Source of the DNA: Saccharina japonica
Lineage: Eukaryota > Sar > Phaeophyceae > Laminariales > Laminariaceae
Reading direction: 5' to 3'
Length of the DNA stretch: 64,000 nucleotides
Assembly (NCBI GenBank): GCA_008828725.1
Contig: MEHQ01004251.1
Location: forward strand, 159,135 to 223,134
The first letter of the stretch is position 1; each line of letters begins with the position of its first letter. The position numbers and the translations under genes were made by a program. The notes under the pieces were generated by a model. That model did no database searches. It saw nothing but the letters and a program-made list of their open reading frames with translations, and was not told the origin of the DNA. Of the stretch, positions 9,201 to 26,204 are shown in pieces.

Positions 9201-11370
9201 CGAGATTCACTTGTCATTCAATGGACGTGTGTGGATAAGTAAAACCTTAAGCTTCCCTCTGCCGGCCGAAGAAGGCTTCATTACATAGTGCCTGGTATGT
9301 AGGGTGTTTCGTGCCCAGAGTAGGAGCTAGCCACAATAGGAGTAAGGGTTTGCAGTTAGGTTTTGCTTTCTCAGGCAATTTTTTCCGACCGGTTAAGCTT
9401 CTCAAGTGATCAGTTACCGGTAAGTATGATACTCTTGAGTGATACGTAGAATGTTTGTGTTCGGATTACTGGTACCTGTAGGTCTTAAAAATACTGGCCG
9501 GGGTTTTGCAAACAAGCTTCTTCGAAGTCATGTTCCGGGTGATTTACTAATAGTATTGAGCTCCTCATGCGAGGAGCTCAGAAAGTAAGCCGCCACCCCT
9601 ATAAGGTGACATTGCTCAGCACTGCGCTACCAGGTACGTAATACCCCCAAACACCATACGACTACGGCCATGCATCCCGGGTGCGCCCCCCCCCCCCCCC
9701 TCCTGGCGTTCCATTTCTACCCTCCCTGGAAATGGCCACACCAGAAAACAAAGTGATGAATCCATTAATTCGAAGCTGTAATCCAATACAAGAAAGCCGG
9801 CCTCGCAAGTGGTTCTTAGTAGGATGCAGCTCACCCGGCATACGGCCAACACCCCACGGCGCTTCACGCTTGGTGCAAACAATGCCTTCCTGGTCGGTGT
9901 GAAAACCCGACGTGCTCCTTCCTAGCATTGGAGGGGTACAGGGGTCTATGGCCATACGACTACGGCCATGCATGTCATGAGTACGCGCCCAACCAATCAC
10001 CCACCCAACCGCCCACCCAACCACCCATCCATCCATTCACCCAATCACCCAACACCGTTGCTTTGTGATTGTTGTCCAGCTGGGGCGAAGCGACAGGAAA
10101 CAAGGGCTACTACCTCATGACAAACGCCTGGTTCGAGCAGTACCTCTTCCAGGCAAGAAGAAAAGCCTGCCGCAAGGATGTGCAGTACTGTACTCTACTT
10201 ATACTACACTGTGAATCCTACGGTGTTGTGCGCATGTTTCTTGCTGCGTTTCGTTCTGTTTGTGATCTTCTAGGTCGGCCAGCGTTCTTTTCAATGACCT
10301 TCAGTAGCACATGTTTCCTGAGTTGGATCTGTACTGTAGACAGATCCTGCACAAACACCTCGTAACGGTAACTTGGGATGTAGATGATCTAGATCATGAT
10401 CTAGGTTGTCCGTTCGCCGAAGATGGCCTGCCTGGCTATAATAGCATAGCATGCTTCCTCTCCCCAACGTCTTTTTTATGCCGCGGACTTGTCCACTCCG
10501 TGGCCTCACCGTTCATTCCTACTATCTGAATTTTCGCGCCTGGAATATTTCAGCATTGCTTAATCGACCACTGATGCGCCGTTGTTTACAGCTAGTAACT
10601 ACCTGGTACAGATATTAACGATGTATGCCCGATTCTTCCTGTCCAGCAACCTCACTAGTCCTGCTATCTGCCACGCTCCGTAGTAATGTAACGGGGGAAC
10701 ACAGCAGTAACCAGAACCAAACATGGTGTGTACACATTACAGGGGAGATTTTATGATTTTTGGGTCCGTCGTGGGTCCTGATTACTATTCTTACTACATA
10801 AGCCCACCCCGTAATAGTACGTAGACGGTTTGCGTTTCGAGATTGTTGTGGAGGTATTTAGCATGCTTGCGCAGATAGAGGTGATGGTGTCTCACCCCCC
10901 CCCCCCCCCCCCCCCCCCCCCCTCTGTATTACAACACTCGTGAATGGAACCAGGGGTAGTATAGTGCTCGGCTAGGCACATAAGGGAACACGGCGGTGCG
11001 TCGCATCGCGTCGCATCGCACCACGACTTGCCTTTATCTTGTCTGGTATTTTCGTTTCGTCCTTTTTTGTTGGGAGCCAAACCGTCGCCGTTCGCTCGGC
11101 TAACCTGCTCTCAGCAAGTCTGTTCCCTACCGCTAGCTAACCTTTCCCCCCATGTCCATTATATGGTGCCGGCATGTGTCCAACGGAATGCAGGTGGTGG
11201 TCAACAAGGACATCTTGGATCCAGGACTGCTCCCGCTGCTTTCCGATACGCCTGTCATGCTGCCTGCGTGGGACCCCATGGGCAGCCTTGCCGCCGTCGG
11301 GAAGGAGCCGGGGGGTGGGGGGCGGGAGCAAGGAGGCGCGACCGATGCGCTCGCACGATGCCGGATATGA
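869..11370 (+). CDS. BLMH: Bleomycin hydrolase (C1B cysteine aminopeptidase), 3' five exons
   Basis: Cytosolic papain-fold aminopeptidase of the bleomycin hydrolase/Gal6 family, which trims N-terminal residues from peptides as a barrel-shaped hexamer. Visible exons: 869-937, 2914-3049, 8274-8394, 10080-10152 and 11194-11370. Their phases agree at every junction, giving about 192 residues, roughly the C-terminal 40% of a normal ~450-residue protein. Family landmarks in order: PIEELK, then WMGVDV, YDHDLVYGVS, GESLMSHAM with the catalytic His, WRVENSWGE with the catalytic Asn, and LPAWDPMGSLA near the C-terminus. The catalytic Cys exon must lie left of the window. The family normally ends just after PMGALA, where the C-terminal arm reaches the active site; here a Gly-rich tail of about 25 residues follows. 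The introns after exons 869-937 and 10080-10152 start with GC rather than GT. The gene lies tandem to and upstream of alpha-tubulin. Family assignment is very secure; the start of the first visible exon is less so. Confidence 0.93.
938..2913 (+). other. BLMH intron (GC-AG)
   Basis: About 2 kb. Contains homopolymer tracts (A/G at 1841-1875, C at 1966-1981), AT-rich stretches and, near its 3' end, a truncated copy of the interspersed 'ACTACGGCCATGCA' repeat (2752-2850). No coding segment recognised. Confidence 0.6.
2752..2850 (-). repeat. Core fragment of the interspersed element
   Basis: Shares TGCTCCGTCCCGGCATTGTA through ACTACGGCCATGCATGAAAA with the 35-kb copy. Lies just before the second visible BLMH exon. 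Confidence 0.6.
2914..3049 (+). CDS. BLMH: BLMH exon (WMGVDVFKSF / YDHDLVYGV)
   Basis: The exon starts after CTGCAG and ends at CCAG/GTGCGC (phase 1). It encodes the conserved 'W.G.DV.K.F....G..D...YDH.LV.GVS' block of bleomycin hydrolases, joining in phase 0 to the preceding exon. Confidence 0.93.
3099..3240. repeat. TGG/TTG trinucleotide tract
   Basis: Interrupted TGG and TTG runs in a BLMH intron, open in several frames but not splice-bounded. Confidence 0.9.
3655..4260. repeat. 140-bp minisatellite, ~4 copies
   Basis: GGCGAAATGCGCACCCCGTA recurs at 3712, 3851, 3991 and 4130 (spacing 139-140). The first and last units are more diverged. Confidence 0.9.
4290..4402. mobile_element. Foldback element, ATAGTAAATAGGACC family
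   Basis: Imperfect inverted repeats: GTGAATAGGACC and GGTCCTATTTACTAC, with a central ACAAAAACC/CTAACACTATTTGG core. Confidence 0.6.
5013..5060. repeat. CAG microsatellite
   Basis: About 16 CAG units inside an intron; the frames give poly-Gln, poly-Ser or poly-Ala by chance. Confidence 0.95.
6203..6264. repeat. ACA microsatellite
   Basis: About 20 perfect units in a BLMH intron. Confidence 0.95.
6283..7440. repeat. GATC-rich repeat with ~60-bp minisatellite
   Basis: From about 6480, units of the form GATCGTGATCTATCCGATGTG + CGGCCAACATAGGATCTA + CTGTAGATGATGTA repeat about 15 times with length variants. The flanks belong to the dispersed GATCTGTATGATCTG family. Confidence 0.85.
7534..7641. 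mobile_element. Foldback element, ATAGTAAATAGGACC family
   Basis: One of the cleanest copies: TTACGGAGGACCATAGTAAA at the left end and its near-complement ending CCCCCGTAA at the right, ~108 bp, inside a BLMH intron. Confidence 0.75.
8040..8155. mobile_element. Small hairpin element, GTCCGGAAATATAAG family
   Basis: ACTATGTCCGTAAATATAAG is matched by the near-complement CTTATATTTAGGGACATAGT. The loop holds two copies of a 'CATTACTACCTGGTATGTCA' word. Confidence 0.65.
8274..8394 (+). CDS. BLMH: BLMH exon with catalytic His
   Basis: The acceptor is AAAACAG/GC and the donor ACAG/GTGCCG. It encodes GESLMSHAMVFTGYD, which holds the active-site His, and KWRVENS, which leads into the active-site Asn. 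Enters in phase 1 and leaves in phase 2, fitting both neighbours. Confidence 0.95.
8395..10079 (+). other. BLMH intron
   Basis: Holds T- and A-rich tracts, a near-duplicate 'AAAATCGACAACCGCCGA' pair near 8660-8705, a short tRNA-like B-box segment on the minus strand (about 9155-9195) and an interspersed repeat copy (9650-9985). No coding segment recognised. Confidence 0.55.
9650..9985 (-). repeat. Core of the interspersed element, partly duplicated
   Basis: A fragment of the 3' end (9655-9680) and then a diverged full core (9735-9985) ending CTACGGCCATGCATGTCATG. Confidence 0.6.
10080..10152 (+). CDS. BLMH: BLMH exon (SWGE...GYYLMTNAWFEQY)
   Basis: The exon completes the Ser codon of ENSWGE and encodes the strand pair NKGYYLMTNAWFEQYLFQ. 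The donor is CCAG/GCAAGA, the second GC-type donor in this gene. Confidence 0.93.
10308..10420. repeat. GATC-type repeat, partial
   Basis: ACATGTTTCCTGAGTTGGAT, CAGATCCTGCACAA and GATGATCTAGATCATGATCT shared with the other family members. Confidence 0.65.
10893..10922. repeat. C homopolymer, 30 bases
   Basis: Uninterrupted C run in the last BLMH intron; length may be unreliable in sequencing. Confidence 0.9.
11194..11370 (+). CDS. BLMH: BLMH terminal exon
   Basis: Begins VVVNKDILD after AATGCAG, matching the 'EVVVDRKHV' region of the family, and carries LPAWDPMGSLA. It continues for a further ~25 residues, rich in Gly, before TGA at 11368-11370. The tail is unlike typical family members and is less conserved-looking than the rest. 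Confidence 0.92.
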   Translation: MVVNKDILDPGLLPLLSDTPVMLPAWDPMGSLAAVGKEPGGGGREQGGATDALARCRI

Positions 11371-13762
11371 TTAACTACTTCTTGAGTAGGCTCCCGCGGT
11401 GTAGGAAACCCTTCTCCCCGCTGCCTCTCAAGTGCCTTTTGCAGCGTTTTTTGTCCTGAGCTGCACGGCGATATAAATCTCCGCGGTGTGTAGGTCCTCG
11501 GGGGGGGGAGATGGGGGGGGGGGGGAATGGTCTGTCCACACAGCATGTTTCACATCGTTTCACATCGGACGCTTATAAGTGCGATGCTTTTTCTTGCAAG
11601 AAATGTTCGCGAAGCGTATGGTTGGTTTTTGCAGGTTGAGGAGACATTGGGGGGAAGAAACTCTTCTGGGAGTGCGATATGAAGCCTTGCCACTGCCAGG
11701 CCCATCTAGTACAAGTAAAATAGTAGTTTCCAGGAGGGGGGGGGGGGTGTATTTATCAGGTAACCTATGAGGATGGGGATTGCGCAGACGCCACTTTTCG
11801 GTGGGTAAAAGTCGATATTTTTTTTTGCGGGTTTTTTTCTAAGCCGGCTGTACTGGAGGGGTGTCATACATCATTCCTCGACGCGTTGTCGACGCCATAC
11901 CTCGCAGGACGTCGGCGGCGACCCCTTTCCGGGAGTAATCTTGGAAGAGCATGCTGTATGTTAAGGTCGCGCTTGTATGGGTTCGTTTTTGCCCCTGTGT
12001 AGTGCTTGCTCTGTATCATACGTACATATATATAGCACCGCCTAAAACTCATTTTTTGTGAACCAAACTGAATGCGGTCGAAGGAAGGGCCGTACCTGCG
12101 CGCCCGAAGGACGCTATAATATATATATGTTGAATTTCCTGAAGCTTGGAGTTTGTGAGCCGATGCCGACGTGGAGACCTCGTGTGGGTTTGTTTCACCA
12201 TTGAGGCCGGGGTGACTTGGGGGTGGTGACTTGGGAGTAGTGTTGGATATCGTATCGAAGTATTCGATATATGATACATCGAAGTTTCGATATACGAAGT
12301 ATGATATATCGAAATATCGAACTTTCGATATATCGTATCGAACGCGTTTTTCCCTATTCATACCTGTACATCTCCTGGCATCCCCTGTGTTTTTGTTGCT
12401 GCCACTGAACGAAAGCTTCGATGCTTGTATATATCATGTATCGAAATCGTATATCGCGTTTTTTTTTGTTTATTATCGGTATCATATCGAACTCGATTCG
12501 AACGACACTACCGTACGTGGGGCGTTTTGCAACCGTCGGTTCTTTTCCCGGCGGTTGGAAGGATGGATGCCCAGCAGAGTATCGCTCACTATACCTGGTA
12601 GTATTATAGCTATATCTCGTCGGCTTCGAAAACGCCATCAAATTGGCCTTGTGCCCACGGCCCCTTATACTATACATAATCAGTCAGCCAATCTTCAGCG
12701 TCGTCGCGCGAATTGACCTTGCCCCTCCCCCTCTGCAGACCCTCTTAGCTTTACGTCCTTATATTTCCGTCTTCTAGAGTGCTACATAATGGGCCTCAAA
12801 GCCCAAAATGTTTATGTAAAGGTCAACTCCAGAGAGGGTGCACGAGTACCACCTCTGACCCGATCCAGTCGACGAGACGGAGATACCAGGTCCTGCTAGA
12901 TACGAACCCTTTGATGCCGCCCCGAACACAGCCTGTCTTCGATGCAGGACCCCATGCGGTCCCATGTACCGACGGTAATACAGTACGTACGTACACGATT
13001 GGCAGCCTGGTCTCCTTTGGTCGTTCCAAAACCACCATTGGAATGCACATGACGATTGCAGCAGCAGCATCTGATAACAGTCGCCGACCACACCAAAGAA
13101 CCACACGGCAGATCAGCCCAGGTGCCGGGGTAGGGGGTGGGTGCGTCCGGACGTCCGAACTGCAATACACCAACAAGGATCTGCACGAGAAACGCGGATG
13201 ATAAGATTAATAAGATTGCCCCCCTCTCGACTCTTTGGCCGCTTGTCAACTATCCCAACGGCGAAAATAGGAAAGAAAATAGTCGAGACACTCTCTTCGT
13301 TTATCACCGAAACGTGGGTGTGTTTCGCAGATGTTTCGGTGGATTGTGTGCACCACACTGTGTGCCTGTGTACTGAGTAATTGCTGTGATACTCTTTACA
13401 CGTGTGTGGCTACTGCTGCTGCTGTAAAAGCTGCTGCCGTACGTACAAGTGTACGAAGTACGAAGCTCGTTTATGTACGTATGCTTGGGATGTGGGATCT
13501 CCATTCCTGGATTCCTGGTGACGCTGTGTCGTTTCATCTTGCCGTTACCGTTATTTCGTTATTTTTGTAGGTGGTAGACACGCCTCGAAAATGGAGTTCC
13601 ATTGCCTCTTCGGGAGTCGAGGATCGAGGAGCCTCCCCCTTCGTTCACACTTTTTGGACCTGCCGTCGCATCGCGTGACGACTCGCCCGATAACTTTCCA
13701 AGCACACCCCCCCCACACTCCTCTCGCTATCTGTCTCCTTCTCTTCCTGCCCTAATAACACC
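11371..13762. other. Intergenic spacer BLMH to alpha-tubulin
   Basis: About 2.4 kb between two genes of the same orientation. It includes G tracts (11502-11525), an AT-rich array of TCGATAT/ATATCGA words (12243-12345 and 12420-12495) and a pyrimidine-rich stretch just before the tubulin start. The tubulin promoter and 5' UTR should lie here, but I cannot place a start site. Confidence 0.5.
12243..12345. repeat. TTCGATAT/ATATCGAA array
   Basis: Overlapping copies of TCGATATATCGAA-like words, each nearly self-complementary, so both strands read alike. A weaker second block lies at 12420-12495. About 1.4 kb upstream of the tubulin start. Confidence 0.6.
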
Positions 13763-20391
<6,629 letters not shown>

Positions 20392-21224
20392 CTCGACTCT
20401 TCCAGCTCTCAAGCTTGCGTGCGTCATTGACAACATCAACAACGACGTCGACAGCAGCTAGCTGTAGTAGTTGTAGTAACATCAGTAGAATCAGTGTGTG
20501 ACAACATCAATACCGACGCCGACAGTAGCTAGCTGTAGAAATAGTTGCAGTAGAACTAATTAGTGTGTGCAGTTGGTCTGCAGGCGAACAGTCGTTGTCG
20601 TTGCATCACGCATCGCATGCCGTTTTTGTTTTCTGACCAGCAAGGTATACTTTTTTCTGCGCATCATACTGCTGTTACGATGTAGTTGGGGGTGGAGTGG
20701 GGTGGTGGACGGTAGTTTGGTGTTTAGTTGGTCTTTGTTGGCTCCCTTTTCACGAAAGGTTTCGTAGAGACTTTCTAAAGCTGCTGCTGCTGCTGTTTTT
20801 TGTGTCTTTCGTGTGTGACAAGAGGGGGAAGCCTATTCACAGCAGTGTCTGTCGTCCTGTTCGGTGTTTGGCTAAGAGGCAGTTCAGCAGAGGGGTGAGG
20901 TGCTTACGGGCCAAGCGCGGCATGTTGGCATCCTACCGCTCTGTACATCTTATCTTGTTTCTGTAATTAAATTTGTTTTGAAACAATTATTGCGCGGCTA
21001 TCATTTGATCGCACGGCGTACTTTTTGCGCGTTTCGTCTCGGGGCGAGCGTCGAACGTTTTCGACCCTGCTTGAAACATCTCGACGTCTTTTTTTTTCCA
21101 CGCATCTTTCTGGATGTTGGTTGAACACCCCGCAGTTTTTTTTTAATGCTGCGGGATAGTTGTGTGTATTTCCCGTTTGTGCACTCGAATCAGGTGGCGC
21201 GACAAAATCTTAAAATCTTCACAG

Positions 21225-21440
21225 CTCGGACAGATCATGATCTAGATGATCTAGTTCCATCACCCGCCGTTGTGAGAGGATTTGCAGGATCTGTTACAGT
21301 ATATATCCAACCCAGGAAACATGCGCTAGATCATGCGGGTTATACGGCTCCCAGCCGGCAACTTGAACTGCTGTATCGCACAGATCAAGGATTTATCTGC
21401 CCTGAAAGATCTAGATCAATTGGTAATCGATCACCTGCCC
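21225..21440. repeat. GATC-type repeat
   Basis: TCGGACAGATCATGATCTAG..., CAACCCAGGAAACATGCGCT, GGCTCCCAGCCGGCAACTTG and GAAAGATCTAGATCAA. Ends pair as an imperfect foldback. Confidence 0.7.
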
Positions 21441-22014
21441 CGAGGTGTGGACCAAACTCTCAAGGAGAGCTGTGTGTCTGCAGCCACCCAGTCGTTCTTG
21501 ACGCACGCACGCCGCTATTGATTGGTTGCTGCGTAGACTGATGCCAAACATAAACTTTTGTTGTTCGATCACCACTCTAAACTACTACGTTACACCTCGG
21601 CTACTCGTAGATCATTGATCTAAATGTACATGGGCGAAGTAAATACAAAAAGCATATTATGAAGAAAAAAATAATCTCGGTTCCCGTTAAGAGAGAAGAA
21701 AAAAAAAAAAAAAAGAAAAAAAAAAGGCAAAGGCAAAGGAAAGAAGAATGGAGGTCGGTCTGTTTGGGTAGACCGCCTTTCCCCCCCTCCCACCCATCAC
21801 CCTCCCCGCCTCCCGCGCGCTAGCATTGACGCCGGCGGTTAAGAGTCGCGGTTGCAACCCCTGTATCGCTCTGCCGTTGCCTCGTTACATACATTACATA
21901 CGCCCGGCCGTACGTCATAGAGAGTGCATCCTGCAAGAAGCCCGCTAAGCGTTTCGCCCATCACTGTTCGTATTGATGGTAAATATCGTGTATGATAGTG
22001 TTACATTTGAACAT

Positions 22015-22215
22015 TTTACACGTCGGACAGATAATCTACAGATATATCACCCACAGATAGATTCCCTGCAGGCAGATCATCTAATAGATTCCAACCTGCC
22101 TTTACGAGATGCTGTACACAGGACCTGTAGAATACAAACCCAACTCAGAAATCATGCTCTAGTATTGATAGTACTACTACACTGTAGATCATGCAGGTTC
22201 TTCGGCTTCCACGCG
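22015..22215. repeat. GATC-type repeat
   Basis: CACGTCGGACAGATAATCTA ... AACCCAACTCAGAAATCATG; a diverged copy. Confidence 0.6.
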
Positions 22216-23982
22216 GCCAAAGCCCACCTCGACCACTCTTTACGTAAAACACTGTCTCTATCTATCTATCTACTGTAGTTTCATCTTTCTGTTGTTCATA
22301 CCCGTTTATTTCGTGTCTGCCCCCCCCACCTTGAGCTTGGAGTACATCGCTGGTTGTCGGTAAAAAAAAACAACACCGGTGGCCGGGATCCCCCGCGTTG
22401 CATAATGTGGGTGTAGAAAAGTTTTTTGTTGGGACATTGAACAATACACGTATTGCATGTAGCAAACCCCGCAAGGTGTCAACATCCTCTCAGTTCGGTA
22501 CGACTGAATGAACTGGTGTGCTACAGCAGTGTCCAATGTCTCCACAATGTTTTTTTTTACTGCTCACGTTGTGCAAGGGGGTGGTCCCGGCCACATGTGA
22601 AGTATTCGTAGTGTGGATACCAGACTTCTTCTCGCACATCTGTGCCACAGCTCAATCGAGCTACTGCAGCACTAGCTACTAGCCAGGTAGAGTCTAACCG
22701 CTACCATCCCCAGCCTTCTTTGCAGCTGCCTGCAGGTGTGCAAGATTTTGCAAGTTCCATTCTTGGGCACTATAGAACAGGTTCTGAGCCTCGTTTCCAG
22801 CGAAGCGTTATACACAGTCGTAAATAGTGCCATCGGAGATCGACGTATTTGAGGACCCCAACACAAGGTACTGTACAATACAGTAAAGTAGCTTCTTCAG
22901 ACAACCGTGCGAGGACAAGACTAGACTGATGCATACCACGACCAGGTACCAGGTATATACGTGAATGTGCCTTTAATACTACTTTGAGGCTGTACCCAAA
23001 ACCTTGAATACCGACGGTGCATATTTGCTGTATACCAGGTGTAGCAGACACGAAAAAGGAAAGAGAGAGGGTATAGAGGGGGGTCGACGTGGGCCTAACC
23101 AGCCTTTATCAACTCGGCAAGATGCACGCGTACGTGTGTGCGGTGGCGGTGTATATTCGTGTTCCATATACCTGGTCATGGCAATAGGTTCAAATGAATG
23201 TTCGTTAGGGAAAACAAAGGGAATTCGCTGGGGGGTTTTTGTTTTTCGACATAACGACATAACGACTGGCACGCAGAGCGGGTTTCACTTGCCCTGCTCG
23301 GCTCGGCGACGCGGGACGGGATACCCCGTGAAATTAACTTGTTTTTTTTTTCGGCTTTGCGAGCGCGTCGCGCAGACCATGGGGCGCGGGCGAGTACGAG
23401 ACCTCGAGCGCGTGCGCCCCGGCCGATTCTCCATCGGCCGAGCCCGGCGGCGTCGAAAGCGGCCGCGAGGTCGCGGAGCGAGAACGTGTCGACTGGCCAA
23501 AAAAAAACACGATTCTATTTGGGTGGTACGTATAGACTATACACCTTGTAGATTATGTTGTTCTGTTTGATGGATCATAGAGCTTGTAGCGTTCGTTTTC
23601 ACGAGGTAGCTATAAACATAACAATTTGTTTTCTTCTCATTTTCTTCTTTTGGAGTGCTGTGCTATGAGTGATCAGTGTTGCAGCTCTTTCATGCTACGT
23701 ACACACACATTGTCGGATGGCAAGCATATTAATAGTATGATTATTTTTTGTAGAGTACAACCTACAAACTGTAGTATTGATAGTATGAAAAGGCCTGACT
23801 TTTTCATGTGCGAGCGTCTCTCACCGTCACGGCCGTCATAATCACTCCACGGCAGTCGGCAAAGTGCTAGATAATCGTGCTGCTGTAGACACAACACATC
23901 CTCGTTGTCGTCGCTCAACGGTTGAATAGCCACCTCTAGGTCCAATTACACCGCCAGCATGGACGCTTGTTACTACAGAGTA

Positions 23983-24060
23983 AATGTTGTCCGTAATCGT
24001 AAGGACCGTTCGGGTGTTGATATGAATGCCCAACCGTTCCTTGTATTTCCGGATAAGAGT
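23983..24060. mobile_element. Small hairpin element
   Basis: CGTAAGGACCGTTCGGG at the left and CCGTTCCTTGTATTTCCGGA at the right. Followed directly by a CCGGCAC-type repeat. Confidence 0.5.
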
Positions 24061-24074
24061 GGCACAGTACCCCT

Positions 24075-24240
24075 CTACGTAAAGTGCCGGTATGTGCCAG
24101 CCAACAATACCGGCACTAAAGCGGCAACCGGCACTACCCCGCACACTACCATACTGGTGAATCCCATCTGTGCTAAGCGAACCCACAGGCACTCTAGCGG
24201 GCAACCGGCTCTACTCAACCGGAAACATAGAAGGACCACT
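24075..24240. repeat. CCGGCAC-rich small repeat
   Basis: GCCGGTATGTGCCAGCCAAC, ACCGGCACTA and CTGTGCTAAGCGA... Related copies: 31295-31365, 54325-54490, 56735-56950 and 57609-57825. Confidence 0.55.
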
Positions 24241-25189
24241 ACTGTATGTGTTTAGTCGTCGCAGCCTCGATATTTCCGCGTATAAAGCGCTGCATGTCTG
24301 TCGTCGTTGTGGTGCAGGGGTACCGCCCGCCCTGTGTGGCCATTGCATCACCCGTGCCATCGCTCGTGCCTGATGTACTCGATGCGGCGCCTCTGTTGTC
24401 ACTGTCGAGGTCGCTGGTCCTCGCTACCGTCCAATGCCCGGTGCTGCGTCTGTCAAGTCATGTGTTTGGGGAGTCAGGGGGGGGCAGAGGGGAGCTGGAA
24501 AGGTTACCGCTGAACGCTCCAGCGCAGACGCATACATACGCCGTGTTGTGTGTGTTTTCACGCATATGTATGTAGATATTTAGCTTGGAAGGCGGGGACA
24601 ACTTGAACGGCATAAGCTTTTGTCATGGAGTGCATACGTGACAGCACCGACACACCTACCTGCACCCCAAGGGGGCAACCCCTTTACACTCTACACGCGA
24701 TCTCCCATTCTAGACACTGTCGGCACTGGCTGCACGAAAAGGCCAGCGACGTCCAGAATATCCATACGCACACGGCACCAACAGGTGTCTACAGTATCCC
24801 CTGCCGTTGTTTGCCATCGACTGAACGCGGGGGGGGGGGGGCAACCACCTCCTACGAGGCGAAAAGGGTGTACCTGGCAGGATGGGTAACCTACGTAAGG
24901 AATACCAGGTACGTACATTTTCCCCGCGAGATGGCCAAATCTACTGTTAATGTGAGCATGGCGGAAACATTTCAACGTCGGAACCGTTTCGTTTTGGGCT
25001 CGGGCTTCCGCTTTCGGTAGTGGGAAGCCCACTGCTGTGATTTCATGCGCAGGTTTGTGCCCTGCCGACGACGCCAAATGTGAAGGTGTTACCTATAAAA
25101 TGAGCTGCCGGAGCAAAATATTGAGCACTTACCCAGCCCAGGGTAAGCTTCATAACAGTCGACCAATATTGGGAGACCGATACAGCCCC

Positions 25190-25219
25190 TACTACTACTA
25201 CTACTACTACTACTACTAT

Positions 25220-25274
<55 letters not shown>
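25190..25274. repeat. TAC microsatellite
   Basis: About 28 units with one TAT, ending in CTGCAG. Not assigned to a gene. Confidence 0.95.
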
Positions 25275-25974
25275 GCAGAGCCCTGGTGGGCAGCCCGGAG
25301 TTTGACATTGAGGGTCACAAGGCCGTGCAGTCCTGTGCGTCAACACGCGCGGTAGCCGTTCAATCCATTCCGCAGCCAGCCCATCTGAAGCTGTTTTTAG
25401 GAGCAGATGTCTGTATGATTTAATTAAAAACGTAGTACGCTATATACGACAATCATGACCCTTTGTGTACCCGATCACGCCGCGGGCGGTAGATATGACA
25501 AGCGCCTGGCGTGGTACAAAACACGCAGCAAAAAAACACCGAAAACAAGGCGCATTTTTTGTCCACTTTTCGAGACTTGGTTCTCTATTATAGACCCCGT
25601 CGCCGGTTCGTGTCGTCGAGCACTCACTGTCGAGTTCGTATCAAAGCGCGCAGAAAAATCGAAAGGCGCTGGACGTGTCAGCAAACGTTCGTTTTTCTCC
25701 CCTCTCCTTTACCCCCCCCGTTCAACGGTTAGTTCGTTCTTTACCGCCCGTCAACGGCTAGATCCTACGAACTCAACGTGCCGAGATCGCCGTCTCATCG
25801 CACCCCGAAGACGTTATTATATGATACCCATAGCTATGAAGCATGTCACGCGTATTTATTTCGCCATAGTTTGCGGAGACAACGGCGTCGGATGCTTTTA
25901 CGTCCAAGCAGAAAAAAGCACCGCCTTTTCACAGCAGCTTCAGTGGTGGTGGATCTGCGGTGGAAATGTTTGTG

Positions 25975-26204
25975 CTACCACCTGCCAAGGATGTACCAAC
26001 CAGATACCTTCCCGCTAGGAAAGAACAATTGCACCAACGAGGAGTGTCGTGGGACGTCTAGTACCGAAAACAGAGTCTTGCCTGTATCGACAGCTTCAAT
26101 GGCCTGTAGGTGAGTGGGCCCGAGGTCGAAGCCGAACTTCTTGTTGGGGGAGTAGACCGGCGGCCGAGAAGCGAGGGGATGAAGCAGCGCAAACACCTCT
26201 CTGA
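25975..26204 (-). CDS. AKR-like terminal exon
   Basis: VREVFALLHPLASRPPVYS leads to FGFDLGPTHLQAIEAVDTGK, matching the AKR C-terminal 'F.F.L....M.aIdaL..G'. About 30 further residues follow, to a stop at 25975. The phase-1 acceptor GCAGAG/TC agrees with the upstream exon. Confidence 0.7.

Larger units (their letters stand above)
10153..11193 (+). other. BLMH last intron (GC-AG)
   Basis: Contains a partial GATC-type repeat (10308-10420) and a perfect 30-base C tract (10893-10922). No exon seen. Confidence 0.55.
20392..25974. other. Spacer between convergent tubulin and AKR-like genes
   Basis: It should contain both 3' UTRs. Seen: GATC-type repeat copies (21225-21440, 22015-22215), an A/G tract (21697-21740), a GC-rich patch at 23370-23510 open in several frames on both strands, a composite small-repeat block (23983-24240) and a TAC array (25190-25274). 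Short open stretches at 24.6-25.4 kb have no recognisable family and their junction phases do not agree, so I call no gene. Confidence 0.5.

Noticed and set aside
23339-23570. GC-rich patch with Arg-rich frames on both strands
   Set aside because: Open in several frames with no coherent splice boundaries or recognised motif; possibly an exon but not supportable.
25037-25423. Cys-containing frame followed by poly-Tyr from TAC repeats
   Set aside because: The two protein-like pieces on either side of the TAC array cannot be joined in phase with visible splice sites, and no family is recognised.
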